Below are positions 16,429-25,966 of a stretch of DNA of 64,000 nt, piece after piece. Within the stretch, counting starts at the first letter, position 1; every line of letters begins with the position of its first letter. Origin of the DNA: an uncultured Chitinophaga sp. (lineage in GTDB: Bacteria; Bacteroidota; Bacteroidia; Chitinophagales; Chitinophagaceae); assembly GCF_937898475.1 (NCBI RefSeq), contig NZ_CALEJS010000019.1, positions 113,337 to 177,336 of the forward strand, written 5' to 3'. The position numbers were made by a program, and so were the translations under genes. The notes under the pieces were generated by a model that worked only from the letters and a program-made list of their open reading frames with translations, made no database searches and was not told the origin of the DNA.

Positions 16429-18990
16429 TCAGTTCATTCCCGGGTCACTCTGCATGTTCTGCATATTCTCCCTTTCAGCCTTCAAATTCTTGCGTTTGAA
16501 TATCTGTGCGTCGAATTTACCGAAGCGGTAAGTGAAGGTGAGGCGCAGTATGCGCGACTCGCGCTTCCGGATGTAGTCCTGTACAAAAGCGGGCGCTGCC
16601 TGATTCAGCTCATACTGGCGGGTATTGAACACATCAGAAAGCGCCAGTGTCAGCGAGGCGGTCCTGTTCTTCAGAAAATCTTTTTTCAGACCGGCATCCA
16701 CGCTGCTCATACCTTTGATAGTGCCTTGTGCAGAAACGGGCACCATCCCGAAACCTCCTCCACCACGGCCCCCGCCACCGGAAGGCAGCGCAATGGTAGG
16801 CGCCTGGTAGTTGCCGCTGATCTGCAGCGTGAAGTTGGCAGGCAGTTTCAGCTCTGAATTGATTTTGGCCATCCAGCTGAAGTTGCTGTTCTTATAGTCT
16901 TTCTTATCCTGCGTATAGCTCAGTTCTGCCTGGTAGAGGTTTACGTTGGTGGTAAGATCCCAGATCCTGAAGAAGGTCTTCTTCAGGGTCAGCTCTGCGC
17001 CGTAGTTGTTGTTATTATTGGCATTTGTAAAGCTGGTGAGCAGGGTATCGGTACCTATCGGTGTGCTGATGGCAGAGATCAGGTTATTGGTATTGCGATA
17101 GTACACGGTTCCCAGGAAATTGGCGGTCTTCCAGTTCTTTACATAAGACAGCTCCACGCTGTTGGTGTATTCAGGCCGCAGGTTGGGATTACCCTCACGC
17201 TGGTTCAGCGGATCGCTGTAATCGCGGTAGGGTATCAGCTGAAAGAAGTTGGGCCGTGTTACCCGGCGGGAGTAGTTCAGCTGTACTTCCTGGTCGTTCT
17301 TCATTTTCTGCGACAGGTATACGCTGGGGAAGAATCCGGGCCTGGCCCTGGTTGGCTTGAAGTGCATGCCTTCGCTCGGGATCTCGCCGGAGTATACATA
17401 TTGCTCTACACGCAAACCCGCCTGGTAACCAAAGTTGCCTTTGGTACCTGCATAGTTCACATATCCTGCATAGATCTCTTCCTTGTATTTGTAATCGTTG
17501 GAAAGCAGGTTGTTGAAATGGAAATCGCCCGTAGCGGTATCCTGGTCAAACACATTATACACGCTGGTATAATTACGCAGGGTGGTTTTCAGGCCTGCTT
17601 CCAGTTTACCGTTCTTGCCGATCGGATCGGTATAGTCGGTCTGGATGGTGACAAATGTAGTATGGCCGTCAGAGTTATTGGTCTGGTACATAGACTGCGC
17701 CAGCGGTATATTGTGCATATCCACGGGCTGGCTCAGGAAACTGCCGTTACGGTTGTTATTGCTGCGGTTATAGTTAACGTCTGCGGTCCATTCGCGGTTA
17801 GGCTCTGCAAAGGTATGCTTAAAGCCCAGCTGGGTGGTATAGTTGCGGAAGCCGAACTGGTTATTATTAAGACGGTTGCTCATGGAATCACCACTGTTAA
17901 AGGTGCTGCGCAGGTCTTCAAAGTTTTTGAACTTACCGTCTACGATGTTCTGTGAAAGGGAGATGGTGTTACGGTTATCCAGGTAATAATCCACACCGAT
18001 GCGCCCAAACTGGAAGCGGGGAGAGGTGCGGCTGTCGCTTTCCTGGAGCAGGCTGCTGGTGCCGCCGTTCAGGAAGTTGGTGCGGTTGGTGGTACCATCG
18101 CCCCAGTAGCGCTGTGAGTTCATCATGTAGTTGGCAAAGAAGTTCACTTTACCCTGGCGGATATTGATATTACCGCCCCCGTTATATTTGTCACCCGTAC
18201 CTGCGCCCGCCATCAGCATACCGTTGATACCGGCTCTCTTGTTCTTCTTAAGTACGATATTGATAATGCCAGACATGCCTTCCGCATCGTATTTGGCCGA
18301 TGGGTTGGTGATGAGCTCTACGCTCTCAATGGCGTCTGCAGGTATCTGGTCAAGGGTGAGGGTAGAGGGCTTGCCGTCTACAAAGATGTTGGGTGAAGCG
18401 TTGCGGACGGTCACATTACCGTCGATATCCACGTTTACGGCGGGTACGTTCTTCAGCACGTCCTGTGCGGTGCCACCTACACTGGTGAGGTTGCGGTCTA
18501 CATTGAACACTTTTTTATCGATGCCCATCTGGAAAGCGCTTTTCTCCCCGGTCACTTCTACGGTAGCCAGCAATTTTGCATCCGGCTTGAAGCGGATATT
18601 GCCCAGGTCCTGGTCAAAAGTCTGCGGACTGATCGCCACTTTTTTATAGATGGTTTCGTATCCCATAAAGGAGATACGCATATTGAAAGTGCCCAGCGGC
18701 AGGCTTTCCAGGCTGAACTCACCGTTCTCTTTCGTCAGCATGCCGGTTACCACGCTGGAGTCGCGCAGTTTCAGCAGGGCTACTGAAGCGTAAGGTACCG
18801 GCTTTTTGGTGTTGGCATCTACCAGTTTACCGTACACATGTCCTATCTGGGGCATGTTCTGCGGACGTTGTCCGTTGGCAGCGCCGCCCCGTCCGCCGGC
18901 GCCACCGGCAGGAATGGAAGGTATCTGGGCATGCAGGGAGGCTATTCCAAGAAGGGCAGCCACCATGGTGAAGTACCATTTGTTCATCAT
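16429..18990 (-). CDS. Outer-membrane beta-barrel protein with carboxypeptidase-regulatory and plug domains (paralogue)
   Basis: The 853-residue protein has the same architecture as its neighbour: signal peptide (ending SLHAQ, about 22), a Gly/Arg-rich stretch (GGAGGRGGAANGQRPQ), a regulatory domain (VYGKLVDANTKKPVPYASVAL, about 53-73), plug (SGIINIVLKKNKRAG) and barrel. A second glycine run, SGGGGRGGGGFG, interrupts a late barrel loop near residue 733. The C-terminus is the barrel end RILRLTFTYRFGKFDAQIF plus a charged tail. Tandem location with the 827-residue paralogue suggests duplication. A -7 box lies about 80 nt upstream of the ATG. Confidence 0.88.
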   Translation of the reverse strand: MMNKWYFTMVAALLGIASLHAQIPSIPAGGAGGRGGAANGQRPQNMPQIGHVYGKLVDANTKKPVPYASVALLKLRDSSVVTGMLTKENGEFSLESLPLGTFNMRISFMGYETIYKKVAISPQTFDQDLGNIRFKPDAKLLATVEVTGEKSAFQMGIDKKVFNVDRNLTSVGGTAQDVLKNVPAVNVDIDGNVTVRNASPNIFVDGKPSTLTLDQIPADAIESVELITNPSAKYDAEGMSGIINIVLKKNKRAGINGMLMAGAGTGDKYNGGGNINIRQGKVNFFANYMMNSQRYWGDGTTNRTNFLNGGTSSLLQESDSRTSPRFQFGRIGVDYYLDNRNTISLSQNIVDGKFKNFEDLRSTFNSGDSMSNRLNNNQFGFRNYTTQLGFKHTFAEPNREWTADVNYNRSNNNRNGSFLSQPVDMHNIPLAQSMYQTNNSDGHTTFVTIQTDYTDPIGKNGKLEAGLKTTLRNYTSVYNVFDQDTATGDFHFNNLLSNDYKYKEEIYAGYVNYAGTKGNFGYQAGLRVEQYVYSGEIPSEGMHFKPTRARPGFFPSVYLSQKMKNDQEVQLNYSRRVTRPNFFQLIPYRDYSDPLNQREGNPNLRPEYTNSVELSYVKNWKTANFLGTVYYRNTNNLISAISTPIGTDTLLTSFTNANNNNNYGAELTLKKTFFRIWDLTTNVNLYQAELSYTQDKKDYKNSNFSWMAKINSELKLPANFTLQISGNYQAPTIALPSGGGGRGGGGFGMVPVSAQGTIKGMSSVDAGLKKDFLKNRTASLTLALSDVFNTRQYELNQAAPAFVQDYIRKRESRILRLTFTYRFGKFDAQIFKRKNLKAERENMQNMQSDPGMN

Positions 18991-19071
18991 CTATCGTATG
19001 CTTTTATTAGTTGGTCGTTGTTAAAGGAGAACTGTTACATTGCACACCATATCCGGCCCGCTGTCCGGTCG

Positions 19072-19079
19072 CAAAATTA
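19072..19079 (-). promoter_or_regulatory. -7 box upstream of the 853-residue barrel gene
   Basis: The minus strand reads TAATTTTG, matching TAnnTTTG, about 80 nt upstream of the start. No clear -33 element was assigned. Confidence 0.45.
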
Positions 19080-19183
19080 AGGTCATTCTGTATGAGTGCT
19101 GGCGCAATATGACGAATGGGCCTTTTAGCCCGGGGAACCCGTTAAAAATGGCGGTAAAAGGTCTTAACAGTATTTAACAGAAA

Positions 19184-19780
19184 TCAGAAAGGATTTGTCA
19201 TGAGCAGCTGCATCAGCCCGATCACGAAACCCAGTACGCCGCCAATGATCTCCACGAAGCGGAATTCCCTGGCCATGATCCCCTGCAGTATCTGTTCCAG
19301 TTTATCAGAAGAGAAGTTGCTTACTTTTTCGGTCACAATACGTTCCAGGTCCAGGTCTTCCCGGGTGTTCTGCAGGTATTTGTCGATCATGATGGGGAAC
19401 AGCGTATCCAGCTCTTTTACCAGCACATCTTTGATCTGTTTGATGGTGCTGTCGCCGATGAACATGGATAATACAGGCATGGCATCGGGCAGCTTTACAC
19501 GCAGGAAATGCTCCAGGTGATCTTCTACCACCGGGATGATGCTTTTGATCTTTTCGGGGTCGGTCAGCTTGTTGTGAATGTCGTCAAAAGACAAAAGCTC
19601 GTCTGCTACCAGCTTGCCCAGTTTCTCAGCAAACTGCCGTTGCCTTTTGGGGAAGATGCCCTGCAGCGTAATAAAGCCGAGCTTCTTCGGTTCCCGCGGG
19701 TGGAACAGCATTTTAATGGCAATCCAGTTGGTAAACCATCCTATAAAAGCTGAAATAAAGGGTATCAGATAAATCGACAT
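19184..19780 (-). CDS. DUF445 family membrane protein
   Basis: I choose the ATG at 19780 (MSIYLIPFISAFIGWFTNWIAIKMLFHP), because this exact type of N-terminus is the DUF445 hallmark and the upstream in-frame extension to 19852 is basic and poorly coding-like. The ~198-residue product has a membrane helix at each end (about 3-22 and 178-195) with a helical soluble middle (KLGKLVADELLSFDDIHNKL). The short form of DUF445 is common in Bacteroidota. Function is unknown. Confidence 0.85.
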   Translation of the reverse strand: MSIYLIPFISAFIGWFTNWIAIKMLFHPREPKKLGFITLQGIFPKRQRQFAEKLGKLVADELLSFDDIHNKLTDPEKIKSIIPVVEDHLEHFLRVKLPDAMPVLSMFIGDSTIKQIKDVLVKELDTLFPIMIDKYLQNTREDLDLERIVTEKVSNFSSDKLEQILQGIMAREFRFVEIIGGVLGFVIGLMQLLMTNPF

Positions 19781-19851
19781 CTTTGCCAGACTTGTTTTTT
19801 TGAGAGGGCAAAGAAACAAAAAAAACCGGGATAACTTTTTTTCTGTTATCA

Positions 19852-19884
19852 TTTGGAAATTGCATTTGAATTATCTTATCTTTG
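19852..19884 (+). promoter_or_regulatory. Promoter of tRNA-His
   Basis: TTTG (19852-19855), 21 nt, TATCTTTG (19877-19884), 19 nt before the tRNA. Both elements match the Bacteroidota consensus. Confidence 0.75.
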
Positions 19885-19903
19885 CAGTCCCGAAAAACAA
19901 AAT

Positions 19904-19978
19904 GGTGGCCATAGCTCAGTTGGTTAGAGCATCAGATTGTGGTTCTGAGGGTCGTGGGTTCGAGCCCCATTGGCCACC
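19904..19978 (+). tRNA. tRNA-His (anticodon GTG)
   Basis: The sequence is a 75-nt cloverleaf. The extra G at -1 (19904) pairs with C73 (19978), the identity element of tRNA-His. The acceptor is GTGGCCA/TGGCCAC, the anticodon loop reads TTGTGGT (GTG), and the T arm contains GGTTCGAGCCC. No CCA is encoded. Confidence 0.95.
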
Positions 19979-19982
19979 CTTC

Positions 19983-20018
19983 ACCGGAAAGTTCACCCAG
20001 GACTTTCCGGTTTTTTTT
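19983..20018 (+). terminator. Terminator of tRNA-His
   Basis: ACCGGAAAGT (19983-19992) pairs with ACTTTCCGGT (20002-20011) and is followed by a run of T. Confidence 0.9.
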
Positions 20019-20166
20019 ATGATCATCCTGCACATCGAATTATCCCTGTATGCATATCAGCCAACAAAAAAATATAACGAACGTTGTAGCAGGAAGTCAA
20101 CCTTTTGAGCAAATTTGAATAATCGTAGCGCAGGCACTTTGCGCAGTTACACTAACGCCGGTACCA

Positions 20167-20880
20167 ATGAACGCCTTATTAGAGCACGTTTTTGAAAAAA
20201 GACAGTTTACGAACAGCAACAACGAAGTGGTTGCCATCAACTCCGAAACGCCCAAAGGACAATGCGAGTTCCTTCAGACACTGATCAGGGAGCATAACTT
20301 TTCAAGCGCCATAGAAGTAGGCCTGGCCCATGGCACCTCTACCTTAGCCATCGCAGAAGCAGTGGCGGAGAACAAGGGCAGCTCCGTGGCAATGGACCCC
20401 TATGAACGCAGCTATTGGAACAGCGTGGGACTGGACCTGGTAGCCCAGGCCGGCTATCAGGTTGAATTCATTGAAGACTTCTCCTACCGGGTGATCCCTA
20501 AGTTCCTGGAAGCCGGCAGGAAATTCGATTTTGCCTATGTGGATTCCACCAAGCTGACAGACTGGTTAATGACAGACTTTTTCCTGATCGACAAGGCCCT
20601 GGTAAATGGTGGCATTATTGTATTTGATGATGTCAACTATCCCTCTATCCGCAAGCTGGTGCGCTACATTGCACAGCTGCCGCATTACCAGGTGGTGGGC
20701 AGCTGGCCATACAACAACCGCTGGTCTGCCGCACGAAAAGTGGCCAAGAACTGGCTGACCCTGGGGCTGAGGGATGGCCTGTCATTAAAAGACTTCAGGC
20801 TGGGACTGATCGGCCGTTCTGTGGCGCTCCGGAAAACCGGCGATGATACCAGGGAGTACGACTGGCACAGGAAGTTCTGA
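20167..20880 (+). CDS. Class I SAM-dependent methyltransferase (Methyltransf_24-like)
   Basis: The 237-residue protein has a Rossmann SAM-binding block SAIEVGLAHGTSTLAIAEAV (about 46-65), an acidic strand end (VAMDPYE), FAYVDSTKL in place of the usual DG..H, and GGIIVFDDVNYPSIRKLVRYI (about 142-162). This pattern matches small-molecule or sugar O-methyltransferases of the Methyltransf_24 type. The substrate is unknown. It lies 150 nt downstream of tRNA-His and just upstream of a decayed gene region. Confidence 0.75.
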   Translation: MNALLEHVFEKRQFTNSNNEVVAINSETPKGQCEFLQTLIREHNFSSAIEVGLAHGTSTLAIAEAVAENKGSSVAMDPYERSYWNSVGLDLVAQAGYQVEFIEDFSYRVIPKFLEAGRKFDFAYVDSTKLTDWLMTDFFLIDKALVNGGIIVFDDVNYPSIRKLVRYIAQLPHYQVVGSWPYNNRWSAARKVAKNWLTLGLRDGLSLKDFRLGLIGRSVALRKTGDDTREYDWHRKF

Positions 20881-20883
20881 CTG

Positions 20884-21300
20884 GCCGCGATAATTTTCCC
20901 GAACTGCCTGGCTTCCACTTTAACCGTCATACAGGCCTGGAAAAGCTGTTCACCGTTCCGCCGGTGTTTTCCCCGAACGGCCCCTGCACATTCCTGCCCA
21001 GGAGCTGCTGTTCCAGGGCAGCAACACCCATATTGAGCTCCGCCTGATCGCCAACCCGCATCCGCTTTGCCGAAAACCGGGTGATCAGCACCGAGGTCTC
21101 CACAGCCATTATCCAGCTGGACGAAGAGGAGCCCTTCAACGGCATGGCCCTGCAAGTGCACACAGATGGGGAAGGCACCCTCATGGTGGTGCTGCAGTAC
21201 CGCTCCAGCAAAGCATGCAATGGCACCTTAGACCCCTCCGGCAGCCGCCGCTATATGGCGGCCGATGTGATCAGCATCACCATCCCCCCAAATGAGCTTA
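20884..21300 (+). pseudogene. Decayed protein gene with frameshifts
   Basis: No intact gene fits here, yet two protein-like pieces can be read in different frames: PERPLHIPAQELLFQGSN continuing into THIELRLIANP (about 20978-21060), then RIRFAENRVISTEVSTAIIQ leading to LDEEEPFNGMALQVHTDGE (about 21059-21175). Joining them needs a +1 shift near 21058, where the second frame meets a stop (TGA) just upstream. The sequence after ~21230 loses protein character. I do not recognise the family. Position immediately after the methyltransferase suggests the remains of its operon partner. Confidence 0.4.
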
Positions 21301-21685
21301 CAACGGCTGCATACCCGAAAGCAACCCGTAAACGTTTTGTCTTTCGTAAAAGCCCATTGCACAGCATAAACAGGGCCCGATTCCCTTCACTACCAACCCC
21401 GGTAGATGCTCCCCCGGGTTTTGTAACGTCATCAAACGCCGTACAGCGTACGCCCGGGCTTTCTTACCCCTCATTGCGAGGGCCCTGCAGCCCCACTTAG
21501 CACCGGCCTTATGTACAATGCCATTTGGTCATTGATCGTAACGAACCAGCCGTTCATCGCACTATCTTGCTATTTAACCCACCACATCCAGAGCGCCAGC
21601 TCCCGGAACAGCCATGCCTCTAACCATCCAAAACTGCTCTTTTTACCCCCTCAAAGCCTCCACTTATTTCCCTGGTACTTCATCC
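21301..21685. other. Intergenic stretch without recognisable gene
   Basis: Reading frames here are short or low in complexity on both strands. I see no tRNA, promoter with both elements, or hairpin with a T-tract. It separates the decayed gene from the one-armed word repeat. Confidence 0.5.
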
Positions 21686-21853
21686 TGCACCTCCCAAGCT
21701 CCAACCAACCTCCAACCTCCAACTTCCAAGCTCCAACTTCCAACTTCCAACCTCAAACCCCCAACCTCAAACTTCCAAACTCCAACCAGCCTCCAACCTC
21801 AAACTTCCAACCTCCAACCTCAAACTTCCAACCAACCTCCAACCTCCCCCCAA
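21686..21853. repeat. One-armed low-complexity repeat (CCAACCTCCAACTTCCAA words)
   Basis: About 170 nt consist of the words CCAACCT, CCAACTT, CAAACTT and CCAAGCT in irregular tandem order, almost free of G on this strand. The purine-rich complement of the same words occurs at 30,626-30,725. Frames through it translate to SN/QPPTSNF repeats, but these are a by-product of the DNA repeat. It lies about 340 nt upstream of the hydrolase gene. Confidence 0.8.
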
Positions 21854-22189
21854 ATCCCCAAATCCATTTCATCCCCCGCTGAAGTCCCGATCAACTCCAC
21901 CTCAACTCCACAAAGTATTGATTTACAGCAGGTTTATGCTGGCCGTATACCGGCCGCTTACCCGCCGCAGGATCAATGTACCAGTAGCATGGAGGCTTAG
22001 TAAGTATATAGTCAGTGCTTATTGGAAGCTTTGTAAGTGTTTAACCAGGTATTTATTAAGTCCTTACTTTTTCATACCCCGGTCACCGCCAAAGATCTCC
22101 ATCCCGCCCTTACAAAACCTTCTTTTCTTAATATATAATTTCCTATTTTGTATCCGTACTCAAGCATCATCTAAACTACGCTTACGCTT

Positions 22190-24523
22190 ATGGGAAATCA
22201 ACCCACTGCCTGGCGCCGGATCAAAAACCGGTTGCGGGCTGCCATCTCCTTTATTACTCCCGGTCAGGTTACATTGAAAGCCAGCGGTATCGGTATACTG
22301 ATCGCCACCTTATTGTTTTTCATCTGCACACTGGCCGATCTTTTCTTTTCAAAAGGGATCGGTATCGGCTATTACCTGGTCACCCTGGTGGTACGGGTGG
22401 TACCCGCCCTGCTGATAGCTGCCCTTATTGCCTGGGTAGCGCTGCTGGTGGGCAGAACACACCGTTATTTCCGGATCGGTGTTGCCTTCGCCTTCTTCTG
22501 CATTTTCTATTACTTCCGCCTGAAGGATCTCAGCTACTGGCTGGCGGGTTTCCTGGTACTGTTCCCGGCATTGATCTTCGGAACCCTGTCTTACTGGAGG
22601 CGCCGCCGCCAGGTGCAGTGGACAAGGCCCCGGCAGATCATGACCCTGGTGCTGTTTATTATCGGACTGGCAGGCGGGCTCACCGGGTTGTATTTCTTCC
22701 TGTATCCCGGCAGCCCGGTGCCGCCTATCACCAACTATAAAATGCAGGCGCAGCTGCCGGATACCCTTACCGCCGGCGATCCTTCCCGTCCGGGTAGCTA
22801 CCAGGTGGCCACCCTTACCTATGGATCAGGAAATGATAAGCGCCGTCTTATCTACCGTCAATCCGTAAAGATCAAAACGCCCACGGTTGATGCGGCCGGG
22901 CTGCTCAAATCCTGGAGCGGCGTATACGGTAAGCTTCGCAGCTGGTACTTTGGTTTTGGTCCGGATAAACTGCCGCTCAACGCCATGGTATGGTACCCGC
23001 AAAACCTCCAGGGCCCTGCACCGCTGGTGCTGGTGGTACATGGTAATCACCTGGCGCAGGACTGGTCAGAGAAAGGGTACGATTACCTGGCCGAACTGCT
23101 CGCCAGCAGAGGGTACATCGTGGCATCGGTAGATGAGAATTTTTTGAACACCAGTCTTACAGATAAGCCCTGGGGCGGTTTAAAGAACGAGAACGGCGTG
23201 CGCGGATGGCTCCTGCTCAAACATCTCGAAGTGTGGCGAAAGTGGAACCAGGAGCCCGGCAATCCTTTCTATCATAAAATAGACACCAGCAATATTGCCC
23301 TGATGGGGCATTCACGCGGCGGCGAGGCCATGTCTCATGCCGCTTTATTCAACACCTTGCCCGCCCATCCGGACGATGCCAATGAAGTGTTCCACTTTAA
23401 TTTCAACATTAAGGCCTACATCGCCATCGCCCCGGTAGACGGTCAATACAAGCCCGCCGGTATACTGGCGCCGCTGAAGGATATCAACTACTTTACCATC
23501 CATGGTACACATGATATGGATATGCAGTCTTACGGTGGCCTGAGCCCCATGTACCGCATTGAATATTCGCCTTCGTACCGTGGTTGTAAAGCGGGGCTCT
23601 ATGTGCATCATGCCAATCACGGTCAGTTCAATACTTCCTGGGGAAAGTATGATCAAACCAGTCCGTATGCTAACCTGTATAATTTCACCAACCTGATGCC
23701 GGCGGCCGATCAGCAGCAGATCGCAAAGGTGTATATCAGCGCGTTTCTTGATCTGCATCTGAAAGGAGCGGAGGCCTATCAGCCGCTGTTTGTGGACTAT
23801 CGTTACGGCCGTCAGTGGTTACCCAAACAGATCTATTTCAACCAGTTTGAGAACAGTCCGTCGGTTTTCATTGCCCGTTATGATGAAGACCTGAACCTGC
23901 AAACCGCCACCATGCCCGGTGTAAGCATCAGTGCTGATCACCTGAGTGTGTGGCGCGAAGCGCTGCATAAACTGATGTGGGGCGATCATATCAGCCGTTC
24001 TGTTTTCATCGGGTGGGACAGGCAGGGCGCAGATACCGTGGCCGCCACTTATACTTTCAGTTTACCCGATAGCAGCACGCTGCAGCTGGAAGGAAAATCA
24101 CTCTTCTTCAGCCTGGCGGAAAGCGATGAAAGCGCGGCCCATGTGGTAAAAGGAGAACAGCCGAAGTCCGGTAAACCGCCTGCCGCAAAAGCAGATCAAC
24201 CAAAAGAGAAGACGGAGAAAAAAGCAATTGATTTTACGATAGAGCTAAGCGATCAGCAGGGCCATCACATCCGCTTTCCTTTAAGTGAATGCGCTCCCTT
24301 ACAACCGCAGATTAAGAAAAAGCTGACGAAGTTTGCATTCTTAAACCAGTACGATGATGCAGAAACCATCCCGGATCTGTTCTACTTCAGGCTGGAGAAA
24401 TTACAACAGCAGCATCCTGAATTTGCGATGGATCAGCTGCACAGTATACGTTTTGTATTTGACAGATCGCCGTCTGGGGTGATCATCCTGGATGATGTGG
24501 GGTTCAGTGAGCTGGGGAAATAA
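22190..24523 (+). CDS. Membrane-anchored alpha/beta-hydrolase
   Basis: The 777-residue protein has about five N-terminal membrane helices (roughly 31-50, 60-85, 94-108, 112-130, 148-170). A large extracytoplasmic or soluble part follows. It contains the alpha/beta-hydrolase elements APLVLVVHGNHLAQDW (oxyanion strand, near 275-290), the nucleophile elbow IALMGHSRGGEAMSH (Ser in GHSRGG, near 365) and a late histidine region (LYVHHANHGQFN, near 475). A Lys/Pro/Glu-rich linker near 650-680 precedes a C-terminal beta-rich domain. It is probably an esterase, peptidase or PET-hydrolase-like enzyme; the substrate is unknown. Confidence 0.8.
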   Translation: MGNQPTAWRRIKNRLRAAISFITPGQVTLKASGIGILIATLLFFICTLADLFFSKGIGIGYYLVTLVVRVVPALLIAALIAWVALLVGRTHRYFRIGVAFAFFCIFYYFRLKDLSYWLAGFLVLFPALIFGTLSYWRRRRQVQWTRPRQIMTLVLFIIGLAGGLTGLYFFLYPGSPVPPITNYKMQAQLPDTLTAGDPSRPGSYQVATLTYGSGNDKRRLIYRQSVKIKTPTVDAAGLLKSWSGVYGKLRSWYFGFGPDKLPLNAMVWYPQNLQGPAPLVLVVHGNHLAQDWSEKGYDYLAELLASRGYIVASVDENFLNTSLTDKPWGGLKNENGVRGWLLLKHLEVWRKWNQEPGNPFYHKIDTSNIALMGHSRGGEAMSHAALFNTLPAHPDDANEVFHFNFNIKAYIAIAPVDGQYKPAGILAPLKDINYFTIHGTHDMDMQSYGGLSPMYRIEYSPSYRGCKAGLYVHHANHGQFNTSWGKYDQTSPYANLYNFTNLMPAADQQQIAKVYISAFLDLHLKGAEAYQPLFVDYRYGRQWLPKQIYFNQFENSPSVFIARYDEDLNLQTATMPGVSISADHLSVWREALHKLMWGDHISRSVFIGWDRQGADTVAATYTFSLPDSSTLQLEGKSLFFSLAESDESAAHVVKGEQPKSGKPPAAKADQPKEKTEKKAIDFTIELSDQQGHHIRFPLSECAPLQPQIKKKLTKFAFLNQYDDAETIPDLFYFRLEKLQQQHPEFAMDQLHSIRFVFDRSPSGVIILDDVGFSELGK

Positions 24524-24577
24524 AATTTCCCGTCAACTAATTATTTTAGTACATTAGCTAAAAATATTAGTAACACA

Positions 24578-24961
24578 ATGGCGGTAGAGCTGGAAGAGAT
24601 AAGATTGGGCAACTATTTTGCCCTGGGACGGCAGGTGATCCAGATTACGGAACAGCATTACCCGGTGCTGCCCACTTTATGCCAGCAGCTGGAACCGCTG
24701 CGCATCCAGTCTACCCGCTTAACCAAGCTGGGGTTTAACCTGGTACGTGGCGGGGATTTTAACAACTGGACAAGAGGGCACAACGGCATGCCGGTATTCC
24801 TGAAAGCAGCCGCCTCCAATCGCTGGATCCTGCAGTTTTCCGGGTATGACAAGGTGCGCTTTATTGAATACATCCATCAGCTGCAGAATATATGGTTCTG
24901 GCTGTTTACAGAGCCCCTGCTGCGAAGGGAGGATAACAGGAAGCAGGTTGAAGGCAATTAA
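24578..24961 (+). CDS. Small conserved Bacteroidota protein
   Basis: The 127-residue protein opens with EEIRLGNYFALGRQVIQITEQH and ends with RFIEYIHQLQNIWFWLFTEPLL. This layout (RxGN-type beta start, HxLQN...L helix near the end) is common in small proteins of unknown function scattered in Bacteroidota genomes, some in prophage-like regions. It has no signal or membrane segment. It faces the 110-residue gene at 24970 tail to tail with 8 nt between the stops. Confidence 0.6.
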   Translation: MAVELEEIRLGNYFALGRQVIQITEQHYPVLPTLCQQLEPLRIQSTRLTKLGFNLVRGGDFNNWTRGHNGMPVFLKAAASNRWILQFSGYDKVRFIEYIHQLQNIWFWLFTEPLLRREDNRKQVEGN

Positions 24962-24969
24962 AGAACAGT

Positions 24970-25302
24970 TCACACCTGCACCGGTTCCCTTTCTTCCGTA
25001 TCCAGTTCCGTGCCCATTTCCCGGCGTATCCAGTTCATGGCAGCGGGGTTACTGCCCAGTTGTGAGCAGATCCGGTTCAGCGTTCCAAACTCAGGAGGGC
25101 TCAGGTATTGCTGGTAATCGTCCAGGGTCTGTGCCCTGTTATCCAGGTTGATGTCGTAGATCCTTGCGACGATGTTTTCAGGGATGTGGAAGATGGTCAC
25201 CAGCTCATACGGACTGGCATAATTCAGTATCCTGCCCGTGCAGATCTTATAGCAGGGAACATGCGGACTAAACGGATATTGCGCACAATTGCAGTTGCTC
25301 AT
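24970..25302 (-). CDS. Hypothetical protein with N-terminal cysteines
   Basis: I do not recognise the 110-residue protein. It has five cysteines, four within the first ~21 residues (MSNCNCAQ, PCYKICTG), and a DDYQQYLSPPEFGTLNRICSQLG helical segment. Its start overlaps the upstream membrane protein stop by ATGA, indicating translational coupling. Confidence 0.55.
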   Translation of the reverse strand: MSNCNCAQYPFSPHVPCYKICTGRILNYASPYELVTIFHIPENIVARIYDINLDNRAQTLDDYQQYLSPPEFGTLNRICSQLGSNPAAMNWIRREMGTELDTEEREPVQV

Positions 25303-25799
25303 ATAGGGGTGTTGAGGTTAAAGATCCAGAGTAAAAGGAAGCAGATCATCCACAGCGCAAACACGATCACGCCGCCTGTAAACCATTTGATCTGGCGCTG
25401 GAAACAGATATTCGCCTGCTCGGCAGTGGCGTCAATATAATCCTTTGACACAAACAAGCTGGCCAGGTAACTGCGCGTAACCCGCTGTCCCCAGTAAACA
25501 GACAGGCAAAGCAGCAGCCAGCCTAAAATGTAGAGAAAGTAGATCCATTTGAAATCGCTGTCTGTCTTCATATACTCCTTATCCAGGATAGCCAGCAGCG
25601 ATCCGCCAATGATTAGTAATGACCAGCCCGTGATCCGGTTCGATTCTTCATTCACCGTCTTCAGCGCATTTTCACTGCTTACCGGCGGGGGAGCAGGAGG
25701 GGGGAACATTTGTTCTGCCGCCGCCACTCTTGACGGATTTACCCGCGCAAGTAACGCCGCCAGCATTTTCTTCCAGTTTTTGGGTAAGGGGCTAGCCAT
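25299..25799 (-). CDS. Hypothetical membrane protein
   Basis: I place the start at the ATG at 25799 (MASPLPKNWKKMLAALLARV), although the frame is open to 25913. The ~166-residue product has three or four hydrophobic helices: about 64-80, 88-104 and two near the C-terminus (VIVFALWMICFLLLWIF). A Pro-rich loop (FPPPAPPPV) follows the first helix. The function is unknown. It is coupled to the next gene by a 4-nt overlap. Confidence 0.5.
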   Translation of the reverse strand: MASPLPKNWKKMLAALLARVNPSRVAAAEQMFPPPAPPPVSSENALKTVNEESNRITGWSLLIIGGSLLAILDKEYMKTDSDFKWIYFLYILGWLLLCLSVYWGQRVTRSYLASLFVSKDYIDATAEQANICFQRQIKWFTGGVIVFALWMICFLLLWIFNLNTPI

Positions 25800-25929
25800 G
25801 TAGATTGAATTTTTCAGTTGAGCAGGGATCGGGACCGACAATACTCCATCTACATAAATGTAAGGTTTTTTCTTTATAAATCCGGCGGTGGAAATTTCTG
25901 GCCCTTTCCGCAATAGATAAGGCTTTAGG

Positions 25930-25961
25930 CTTGTTATTTCCCCCGGAAATTCCTATATTTG
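25930..25961 (+). promoter_or_regulatory. Promoter upstream of a long leader or small RNA
   Basis: CTTG (25930-25933), 20 nt, TATATTTG (25954-25961). The -7 element is a full match and the -33 is one base off. The next coding start on this strand is more than 230 nt away. Confidence 0.5.
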
Positions 25962-25966
25962 CAACT

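Noticed and set aside
19800..20108. A frame over tRNA-His
   Set aside because: Its middle (IAQLVRASDCGSEGRGFEP) is the translation of the tRNA; not a gene.
21511..22000. Frames encoding SNFQPPTSN-like repeats
   Set aside because: The repeats arise from the DNA word repeat read in different frames; no start signal or domain.
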